Source: an uncultured Gammaproteobacteria bacterium (lineage in GTDB: Bacteria > Pseudomonadota > Gammaproteobacteria > Nitrosococcales > Methylophagaceae). Taken from it: a stretch of 10,331 bases of DNA. A model generated the notes under the pieces. The model searched no databases, was not told the origin of the DNA, and was given only the letters and a program-made list of their open reading frames with translations. The stretch covers positions 1 to 10,331 of the forward strand of contig CAJXPP010000055.1 in assembly GCA_913058195.1 (NCBI GenBank), read 5' to 3'. The translations under genes and the position numbers were made by a program. Within the stretch, counting starts at the first letter, position 1. Each line of letters starts with the position of its first letter. This document shows positions 1-5,925 of the stretch, in pieces.

Positions 1-47
1 GAGATCATGCCTAGTCTCGTGGGCTCGGAGATGTGTATAAGAGACAG
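1..47. other. Illumina Nextera adapter (artefact, not genomic)
   Basis: Bases 1-5 are the end of the P7 primer. Bases 6-13 are CATGCCTA, which I recall as Nextera i7 index N706. Bases 14-28 are the Nextera read-2 primer part. Bases 29-47 are the 19-base Tn5 mosaic end used in tagmentation. The genome begins at 48. The same adapter is present in reverse complement at 10282-10331, so this is library sequence that was not trimmed. It should not be read as a transposon end. Confidence 0.97.
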
Positions 48-63
48 GCTAGTGGTTATCTAA
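48..63 (+). CDS. flgI: Possible last codons of flgI (flagellar P-ring protein), 5' truncated
   Basis: The first genuine bases read in one frame as Leu-Val-Val-Ile followed by TAA at 61-63, just ahead of flgJ. FlgI is normally encoded immediately upstream of flgJ, and its family usually ends in a short hydrophobic or acidic tail, so the fragment fits. Only four codons are visible, so the call rests almost entirely on gene order. Confidence 0.35.
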
Positions 64-66
64 GCC

Positions 67-1029
67 ATGGCACTTAATACGGGTATTGCTCAAACATCGG
101 TTGATTTTAAAGGCCTTGCTGAACTGCGACGTTCAGCAACGGCAGATAAAACTGATCAAGAAACCATAAAGCAGGTTGCTGCCCAGTTTGAATCTTTATT
201 TACTGGAATGATGTTGAAAAGCATGCGTCAAGCTAGTTTGGTTGAAGGTATGTTTGATAGCTCTCAAAGTGATATGTATCGCGACATGTCTGATCAGCAA
301 TTGGCGATGGATTTATCATCAAAAGGTGGTTTAGGTTTACAAAATGCCATTATTCGACAATTAGGTGGAAAGCCTGATAATGAACCGAAGAGTTATAGTG
401 GCGACTCTGCCAGTAATATTGATACTGTGAAATTTAGGCCTGCATTGCACGTTATGACTAACCCTGCACTATTGCAGCAAGCGATCAGTACGGTGCCAAA
501 ACAATCTGTTTCACAAGTCAATAAACACAGTGAGCTAGTCTTCGATTCACCAGAAAGCTTCGTGCAACAACTGCTGCCTATGGCCAAACAAGCAGCTGAT
601 AAATTGGGTGTATCTCCTGATGTTATTTTAGCTCAAGCAGCTTTAGAAACAGGCTGGGGTAAGCATGTGATTAAAAGTGCTGACGGTCAATCGAGTAATA
701 ACTTATTTAATATTAAAGCGGATAAACGCTGGCAAGGTGATTCAGCTGCAACAGGTACGATTGAATATCGTGATGGTGTTGCAGTTAGAGAACAAGCTAA
801 ATTCAGATCATATGAATCATACCAAGATAGCTTTAATGACTACGTCGATTTTTTACAAACGCAACCTCGCTATCAAGATGCTTTAAAACAAACACATACT
901 CCAGAAGAATTTATTGAGGGACTTCATAAAGCAGGTTATGCAACTGATCCAGCCTATGCCGACAAGATTAAGAAAATTATGAACAGTTCTACAGTGGCAC
1001 AATTCTCGCAACAGTTGAAGCATTCATGA
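67..1029 (+). CDS. flgJ: FlgJ, flagellar rod assembly protein and peptidoglycan hydrolase
   Basis: FlgJ caps the growing flagellar rod in the periplasm and cuts a hole in peptidoglycan to let it through. At 320 residues it has the two-domain form of beta- and gammaproteobacteria. Residues about 30-100 are the rod-binding domain, with AAQFESLFTGMMLKSMRQAS at 38-57 and a Gly-Gly-Leu-Gly stretch at 87-90. A polar linker of about 60 residues follows. Residues about 162-310 are the glucosaminidase-type hydrolase domain, with AQAALETGWG at 189-198 (Glu194 the likely catalytic acid), NNLFNIKA at 211-218 and YATDPAYADK at 291-300. There is no signal peptide, as expected for a protein exported by the flagellar type III system. 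An in-frame TAA lies two codons before the ATG, so no earlier start exists. No clear Shine-Dalgarno sequence is seen, so translation may be coupled to the upstream gene. The hydrolase core looks intact. Confidence 0.95.
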   Translation: MALNTGIAQTSVDFKGLAELRRSATADKTDQETIKQVAAQFESLFTGMMLKSMRQASLVEGMFDSSQSDMYRDMSDQQLAMDLSSKGGLGLQNAIIRQLGGKPDNEPKSYSGDSASNIDTVKFRPALHVMTNPALLQQAISTVPKQSVSQVNKHSELVFDSPESFVQQLLPMAKQAADKLGVSPDVILAQAALETGWGKHVIKSADGQSSNNLFNIKADKRWQGDSAATGTIEYRDGVAVREQAKFRSYESYQDSFNDYVDFLQTQPRYQDALKQTHTPEEFIEGLHKAGYATDPAYADKIKKIMNSSTVAQFSQQLKHS

Positions 1030-1042
1030 ATATCGTCGATAA
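1016..1042 (+). promoter_or_regulatory. Candidate sigma-28 (FliA) promoter for flgKL
   Basis: GTCGATAA at 1035-1042 matches 7 of 8 bases of the sigma-28 -10 consensus GCCGATAA. Exactly 11 bases upstream, TGAAGCAT at 1016-1023 matches 5 of 8 bases of TAAAGTTT. It straddles the end of flgJ and lies 23 bases before the flgK ATG. In Salmonella and E. coli flgKL has its own class 3 sigma-28 promoter at this place, which supports the reading. The -35 match is modest and the leader would be only about 15 bases long, so this is a candidate. Confidence 0.42.
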
Positions 1043-1065
1043 ATTGACGGATAGAGGGCTTTAAA

Positions 1066-2784
1066 ATGAGCATGCTAAATATTGGTACATCGGCGTTAAC
1101 AACGTCGCAAGCTGCGTTATCTACAACTAGTCATAATATTGCGAATGTTAATACAGATGGTTATAACCGTCAAAGAGTAGAACAAGCAACGCGTATACCT
1201 AACGCTACAGGGGGCGAGTTTTTTGGTTCTGGAGTTCAAGTTGATAGCGTTCAACGGATATTTAATTCTTTTTTATCAGAACAGGTTCGCACCTTTACTT
1301 CTCAGGAGCGACAGTTAGATACCTTTTCAAGTTTTGCAAGGCAGGTAGATGATTTATTAGGTTCGCCTCAGCTGTCATTAAGTGCGGGGCTTCAAGGTTT
1401 TTTTGATGCTGTGCAGAGCTTAGCTGATGATCCTACTTCTACTCCTGCAAGACAAATTATGTTGACGGAAGCGGACACTTTGGCAAAACGCTTTAACACG
1501 CTTGACACGCAGTTAGATGCTTATAACCGGCAAGTTAATTTAGGCCTGGAATCATCAGTAGATGATATTAACTTATTGTCAAAAGGTATTGCCGAACTTA
1601 ACCAAGTCATTATTGAAGCATCAGGAAGTACCAATGCAAGCCCAAATGATTTATTGGATCAACGTGATCAATTAATAAATCAACTTTCATCGTTAGTATC
1701 GGTATCAGTTATTAAGGAAGCAAATGGTGCCCAGAGTGTGTTTATTGGTAATGGACAAGCATTAGTTGTAGGCACTAGCTTTGCTAGTTTAGATACAATT
1801 CCTAACCCAACAGATACCACGCGATTAGAAGTGACCTATGGTTCAGGTGGAATAAACATTTCATCTCAAATTACTGGTGGACAATTGGGAGGGCTATTGT
1901 CTGTTCGCCAAGATGTGATTGATCCTGCTAGAACAGAGATAGATGCTTTAGCTGCTGGAATGGTCACGACTATTAATGCTCAGCATGCAGTTGGTATAAC
2001 ATTAGATGGTAATGCTGGCGGAAACTTCTTTGAGCCGACAGGTACGCCTGCACCAGATGCTGGGAATATTAGGTTAGCCATAACAGATCCTAGGGATATT
2101 GCTGTCGCTTCAGCGATTGCGACCACTACCTCGGCAGCAAATACAGGAACAGCAGCAATAGCACTTAATAGTGTTGATGGTTCAGCTGTGGGCTTTAATG
2201 CATTGACTGCATTGAATACACCTCTCACATTTAGCTTTAATGCTGTTGCAAAAACATATACTGTTAGTTATGCGGGTGATACAGCAACGATTAGCTATGA
2301 CCCCGCTACTGATAGTGGTAAATCAATAGATTTATCGGCATTAGGCGCACCACACACTGACTTTACTGGCGCAACTAAGCCACCCTTAACCATTACTTTG
2401 TCAGGCGTACCTGCAGATACCGATAGCTTTACTATGACGAATAGTGCTAGCGGTGGCTTTACTTCGGTAGGTGATAATCGTAACGCGTTAGCTTTGGCTG
2501 AACTACAAGTAACAAAAGTATTAAATGGTGGCACAGAATCATTTGGTGACTCCTATGGGATATTAGTAGCGAATGTGGCTACGCGAACGCATCAAGCAGA
2601 TGTGGGTCAACAAACGCAACAAGGACTATTAGACCAAACTAATGCACGTTACCAGTCTGTATCAGGCGTTAATATTGATGAAGAAGCAGCAGACTTAATT
2701 AAATATCAGCAGGCATATCAAGCGGCATCACAAATTATTACCGTATCAAATACAATATTTAATTCTTTGATTAATGCCTTTTAA
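1066..2784 (+). CDS. flgK: FlgK, flagellar hook-associated protein 1
   Basis: FlgK is the first of two junction proteins that join the hook to the flagellin filament. It is exported through the flagellum and acts outside the cell. The 572-residue protein begins MSMLNIGTSAL and carries the rod/hook-family N-terminal motif TSHNIANVNTDGYNRQ (21-36). It ends with the matching C-terminal helix region, NIDEEAADLIKYQQAYQAAS (536-555), through to the end. These two ends form the coiled-coil D0/D1 core. A middle region from about 355 to 465 is rich in Thr, Ser, Ala and Gly and is probably a surface-exposed beta domain. Part of it resembles a segment in the neighbouring FlgL. The ATG at 1066 is preceded by GAGGG at 1054-1058 with 7 bases spacing. 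A second ATG two codons later is possible but less typical. The gene lies 36 bases after flgJ. Confidence 0.95.
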   Translation: MSMLNIGTSALTTSQAALSTTSHNIANVNTDGYNRQRVEQATRIPNATGGEFFGSGVQVDSVQRIFNSFLSEQVRTFTSQERQLDTFSSFARQVDDLLGSPQLSLSAGLQGFFDAVQSLADDPTSTPARQIMLTEADTLAKRFNTLDTQLDAYNRQVNLGLESSVDDINLLSKGIAELNQVIIEASGSTNASPNDLLDQRDQLINQLSSLVSVSVIKEANGAQSVFIGNGQALVVGTSFASLDTIPNPTDTTRLEVTYGSGGINISSQITGGQLGGLLSVRQDVIDPARTEIDALAAGMVTTINAQHAVGITLDGNAGGNFFEPTGTPAPDAGNIRLAITDPRDIAVASAIATTTSAANTGTAAIALNSVDGSAVGFNALTALNTPLTFSFNAVAKTYTVSYAGDTATISYDPATDSGKSIDLSALGAPHTDFTGATKPPLTITLSGVPADTDSFTMTNSASGGFTSVGDNRNALALAELQVTKVLNGGTESFGDSYGILVANVATRTHQADVGQQTQQGLLDQTNARYQSVSGVNIDEEAADLIKYQQAYQAASQIITVSNTIFNSLINAF

Positions 2785-2796
2785 GAGGAGCTGAGC

Positions 2797-3987
2797 ATGC
2801 GAGTTTCAACATCACAAATATTTGACCAAGGACTGACTGCAATGCTTAATAAGCAGACAGAACTTAGTAAAACACAGTTACAGATCTCTACTGGTAAGAA
2901 GATTTTAAATCCTTCAGATGATCCGGCTGCCTCAGTACAAATATTAAATCTACAACGAGAATTTAGTTTAACTGAGCAGTACCTTGATAATGCGACTAAA
3001 GCTGAAAATAAACAGGTGATTGAAGAAGGCGTACTGAGTAGTGCAACAGATATTTTGCAACGGATTAGAGAAATTGCTATCCAAGGCTTATCAGATACCA
3101 ATGGGCCAGATCAGCGAAAGGCTCTTGCAGGGGAAATGAATCAATTAAACGAACAATTGTTATTGCTATCTAATTCAAAAGACTCAAATGGGGATTATTT
3201 GTTCTCGGGCTTTCAAACTAATACACCGCCATATGAAACTATTAATGGCGCGTATCAAGGTGATGAAGGCCAGCGCAGTATGAAAATAGGCGCTGGGGTG
3301 ACTATTGAAACAAACGATCCGGGTAATATTGTTTTTGAATCTCGTCATATAGCAACGACATCAACTAAAATAGCGGGTTCTGCTGATAGTAATATTGCTA
3401 TTTCAAGCGGTAATGGAACAGAGTTGAGTACAGCTATCACTTTCACATTTAATGCTGCCATTGCGCCATCAGGTGGTTACGATGTGAATGGTGGGCCTAC
3501 AACGATCCCTTATACAGCTGCAGAAGCAGGGCTTAATATTGATTTAAATGCACTTGACCCATCATTACCTAAAGTGAGTGTAACTTTTACAGGCACACCA
3601 AGTGCAACAGATAGTTTTTCGGTTGGAACAAGCTCTTCTGTTCAGACAATGTTCAATACGATTGATCAGTTTGTTAAAGCATTAGAAGCCGATCAGGTCG
3701 GTGCTAATAACGGACCAAATAACAGTGATTTTTTGATTAATATTGATGCCTCTATGGATAGTGTATTGAACGCTCAGGCAAAAATAGGTGCCCGAGTAAA
3801 TTCAATTGACTACCAGCGCGACATTAATGACGGCCTATCTTTTAGTAATGAAAAAATATTATCTGAGATAAGAGATTTAGATTATGCAGAAGCAGTGTCG
3901 AGATTATCACTTCAAATGACAGCCTTACAAGCGGCACAACAGACATTTACACGAGTACAAGGACTATCGTTATTTAACTTTTTATGA
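2797..3987 (+). CDS. flgL: FlgL, flagellar hook-associated protein 3
   Basis: FlgL is the second hook-filament junction protein, sitting between FlgK and flagellin. Residues 1-150 form the flagellin-like N-terminal helical core, including MRVSTSQIFDQGL and the conserved STGKKILNPSDDPAAS (31-46). DSNGDYLFSGFQT (129-141) closes the core. The C-terminal core runs from about 280 to 396 and ends in SRLSLQMTALQAAQQTFTRV (368-387) and LSLFNFL. At 396 residues it is longer than the E. coli protein (about 317). The extra length is a beta-rich insertion at about 185-277 that resembles one in FlgK. The start is supported by GAGGAG at 2785-2790, 6 bases before the ATG, and the gene begins 12 bases after the flgK stop, so the two are co-transcribed. 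Confidence 0.95.
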   Translation: MRVSTSQIFDQGLTAMLNKQTELSKTQLQISTGKKILNPSDDPAASVQILNLQREFSLTEQYLDNATKAENKQVIEEGVLSSATDILQRIREIAIQGLSDTNGPDQRKALAGEMNQLNEQLLLLSNSKDSNGDYLFSGFQTNTPPYETINGAYQGDEGQRSMKIGAGVTIETNDPGNIVFESRHIATTSTKIAGSADSNIAISSGNGTELSTAITFTFNAAIAPSGGYDVNGGPTTIPYTAAEAGLNIDLNALDPSLPKVSVTFTGTPSATDSFSVGTSSSVQTMFNTIDQFVKALEADQVGANNGPNNSDFLINIDASMDSVLNAQAKIGARVNSIDYQRDINDGLSFSNEKILSEIRDLDYAEAVSRLSLQMTALQAAQQTFTRVQGLSLFNFL

Positions 3988-4011
3988 CAAACTCTTGTGA
4001 TAAATAGTCCT
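3960..4011 (+). repeat. Imperfect inverted repeat at the flgL / sugar-operon junction
   Basis: AGGACTAT (3960-3967) is the exact reverse complement of ATAGTCCT (4004-4011). With a 2-base bulge the stem extends by TTAT (3970-3973) pairing with ATAA (4000-4003), giving 12 pairs around a 26-base loop. It covers the last codons of flgL and the start of the 45-base gap. It is not followed by a clear T run, so a standard intrinsic terminator is not supported. It may be a weak transcript-end or stability hairpin between flagellar and sugar genes, or chance. Confidence 0.3.
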
Positions 4012-4032
4012 ACATAATTTAAAGAGTCATAT

Positions 4033-4803
4033 ATGAAAGCAGTTATCTTGGCTGGTGGTCTTGGCACACGAATTAGTGAAGAAACGATTGTAAAACCTAA
4101 ACCTATGATAGAGGTAGGCGGAAAGCCTATTTTGTGGCATATTCTCAAGCTTTATTCTAGTTATGGTGTCAATGAATTCATTATTTGTTGTGGCTATAAA
4201 GGCTATTTAATTAAAGAATATTTCTCCAATTATTTTCTACATATGTCTGATGTGACTTTTGATATGCAAAATAATGAGATGCATGTGCATGAAAACCATG
4301 CCGAACCATGGAAAGTCACCTTAGTAAATACAGGTGAAGAGAGTATGACCGGTGGACGTTTAAAGCGTGTAGCTGATTATATTAAAGATGAAGAATGCTT
4401 TTGCATGACTTATGGTGATGGTGTTGGTGATGTGGATATTGCTGCCAGTATTGCTTTTCACCGCCAACAAAATACCCTAGCAACGGTGACAGCAACCCAT
4501 CCTCAAGCTAAGTTTGGTGCATTACAGATTGAGGGGGATAGAGTTTCTTCATTCCAAGAAAAGCCGACTGGTGATGGCGGTATAGTGAGCGGAGGGTTCT
4601 TTGTCCTATCTCCAAAAGTACTTGATTATATTGATAATGATCAGTCTAGTTGGGAACACACACCTCTTGAGCGTTTAGCGAGCGAAGGTCAATTAGCCGT
4701 TTTCAGGCATGAAGGTTTTTGGCAGCCAATGGATACATTACGCGATAAACAATATTTAGAGCGACTTTGGGCAACAGGTAATGCGCCATGGAAAAACTGG
4801 TGA
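4033..4803 (+). CDS. rfbF: RfbF (DdhA), glucose-1-phosphate cytidylyltransferase
   Basis: This cytoplasmic enzyme joins CTP and alpha-D-glucose-1-phosphate to give CDP-glucose and pyrophosphate, the first step to CDP-3,6-dideoxyhexoses. The 256-residue protein has the full family length. It starts with the nucleotidyltransferase signature LAGGLGTR (6-13), followed by KPKPMIEVGGKPILWHIL (21-38). MTGGRLKR is at 105-112, the metal-binding YGDGVGD at 127-133, FQEKP at 174-178, SGGFFV at 186-191 and QPMDTLRD at 231-238. The ending LWATGNAPWKNW is characteristic of the family. AAAGAG at 4021-4026 is a plausible ribosome site 6 bases before the ATG. It is the first gene of the sugar operon, 45 bases after flgL, and no convincing sigma-70 promoter is visible in the gap, so read-through from flgKL is possible. 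The gene ends in a 4-base overlap with rfbG. Confidence 0.95.
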   Translation: MKAVILAGGLGTRISEETIVKPKPMIEVGGKPILWHILKLYSSYGVNEFIICCGYKGYLIKEYFSNYFLHMSDVTFDMQNNEMHVHENHAEPWKVTLVNTGEESMTGGRLKRVADYIKDEECFCMTYGDGVGDVDIAASIAFHRQQNTLATVTATHPQAKFGALQIEGDRVSSFQEKPTGDGGIVSGGFFVLSPKVLDYIDNDQSSWEHTPLERLASEGQLAVFRHEGFWQPMDTLRDKQYLERLWATGNAPWKNW

Positions 4804-5864
4804 TCGACGCTCAATTTTGGCAAGGTAAGAAAGTTCTTATAACGGGGCACACTGGGTTTAAAGGCAGTTGGTTATCATTATGGTTACAGAGTTTAGGTGC
4901 TGATGTTTTAGGTTTATCACTGGAGCCAGAGAGCAAGCCCAACTTATACCAACAAGCGAAGGTTGAAGTAGGAATGACTTCAATCATTGGTAATATATGT
5001 GATCTTGATCTAGTCAAGAATAGTGTCCAGCAATTTCAGCCAGAAATAATCTTTCATTTAGCTGCTCAAGCACTGGTGAGAGAGTCATATAACGATCCGG
5101 TTGAAACGTATCAAACGAATGTAATGGGTACAATGAACGTGCTTGAAGCCATTCGGGAGTGTGGCAATGTCAAAGCTGCGGTTATGGTTACAACGGATAA
5201 ATGTTATGACAATAAAGAATGGCTATGGCCTTATCGTGAAAATGATCGGTTAGGAGGGCATGATCCCTATAGCAGCAGTAAAGCCTGTGCTGAAATATTA
5301 ATTGATTCATATCGACGATCTTTCTTTACTGGTGCTGAATCAACCTCCATTGCTTCAGTTCGAGCTGGAAATGTGATCGGTGGTGGTGATTGGGCTAAAG
5401 ATCGCTTAATTCCTGATATTGTGTCTGCGTATAATATGCAGCAAATATTGATGATTAGATACCCAAGTGCTATTCGGCCTTGGCAACATGTTTTAGAACC
5501 TTTACATGGCTATTTAAGTTTGGCAGAAAAACTTTATGAAGATAGTCATTCTGACTATGCTCAAGCATGGAATTTTGGTCCACTGAGTGAAAGTGTAAAG
5601 TCAGTTAGTTGGATAGCCGACTATTTTTCCCAACGATGGAAAGCGTTTAATTGGCAAGTCGATGGAAATGAGCAACTTCATGAAGCGACTATTCTTAAAC
5701 TTGATTGTACCAAAGCACATGAACAGCTAGCTTGGTATCCAAAGTGGACAATAGAACAAGCATTAGAAAAGATAATAAGCTGGACGGAACGTTTTAATGA
5801 TAATGAAGATATGAAGCAGGTTTGTCTTCAACAAATAGAACAGTTCATGAGTGAAAAAGTATAA
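4800..5864 (+). CDS. rfbG: RfbG (DdhB), CDP-glucose 4,6-dehydratase
   Basis: RfbG converts CDP-glucose to CDP-4-keto-6-deoxyglucose with bound NAD, as an extended short-chain dehydrogenase in the cytoplasm. Counted from the GTG at 4800 the protein has 354 residues. It shows the Rossmann motif GHTGFKG (16-22), LAAQALVRESY (87-97), TTDKCYDN (131-138) and the catalytic YSSSK (157-161). RAGNVIGGGDW follows, then IRPWQHVLEP. I chose GTG 4800 because it gives the N-terminus VIDAQFWQGKKVLITG, which fits the short family start I recall (Met-Ile-x-x-x-Phe-Trp-Gln-Gly-Lys). It also makes a GTGA overlap with the rfbF stop, typical of coupled translation. An in-frame ATG at 4788 would add four residues and a 16-base overlap and remains possible. 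No reading-frame damage is seen. Confidence 0.94.
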   Translation: MIDAQFWQGKKVLITGHTGFKGSWLSLWLQSLGADVLGLSLEPESKPNLYQQAKVEVGMTSIIGNICDLDLVKNSVQQFQPEIIFHLAAQALVRESYNDPVETYQTNVMGTMNVLEAIRECGNVKAAVMVTTDKCYDNKEWLWPYRENDRLGGHDPYSSSKACAEILIDSYRRSFFTGAESTSIASVRAGNVIGGGDWAKDRLIPDIVSAYNMQQILMIRYPSAIRPWQHVLEPLHGYLSLAEKLYEDSHSDYAQAWNFGPLSESVKSVSWIADYFSQRWKAFNWQVDGNEQLHEATILKLDCTKAHEQLAWYPKWTIEQALEKIISWTERFNDNEDMKQVCLQQIEQFMSEKV

Positions 5865-5925
5865 ATAACAGAGTGGGAGTGAATGAATAATCTCACTTAT
5901 AGGCAATGAGAGAAAGGTATTTGAT
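5865..5925 (+). other. rfbG-rfbH gap with two overlapping mini-ORFs
   Basis: Two tiny reading frames fill most of this gap. The first runs from ATG at 5883 to TGA ending at 5909 (MNNLTYRQ) and follows GGGAG at 5875-5879. Its stop overlaps the next ATG at 5906 (ATGA). That second frame (MRERYLM) ends at 5929 and its stop overlaps the rfbH GTG at 5926 (GTGA). AGAAAGG at 5911-5917 is the likely rfbH ribosome site. The chain could carry ribosomes from rfbG to rfbH, or it could be chance in a short gap. No promoter or terminator is evident. Confidence 0.25.

Noticed and set aside
3995..4018. Sigma-70 or sigma-28 promoter in the flgL-rfbF gap
   Set aside because: CATAAT at 4013-4018 is a fair -10 box but the nearest TTGTGA lies only 12 bases upstream. 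The GATAA at 3999-4003 has no sigma-28 -35 box at 11 bases. Neither is convincing.
3991..4027. ACTCTT (3991-3996) and AAGAGT (4022-4027) as a hairpin hiding the rfbF ribosome site
   Set aside because: Only six pairs around a 25-base loop, mostly A/T, and it competes with the longer repeat at 3960-4011. Too weak to call.
5878..5911. Short hairpins AGTGA/TCACT (5878-5882, 5893-5897) and TCTCA/TGAGA (5891-5895, 5907-5911) as an attenuator before rfbH
   Set aside because: Each has only five pairs with 10-11 base loops and neither can be extended, which is expected by chance in such a gap.
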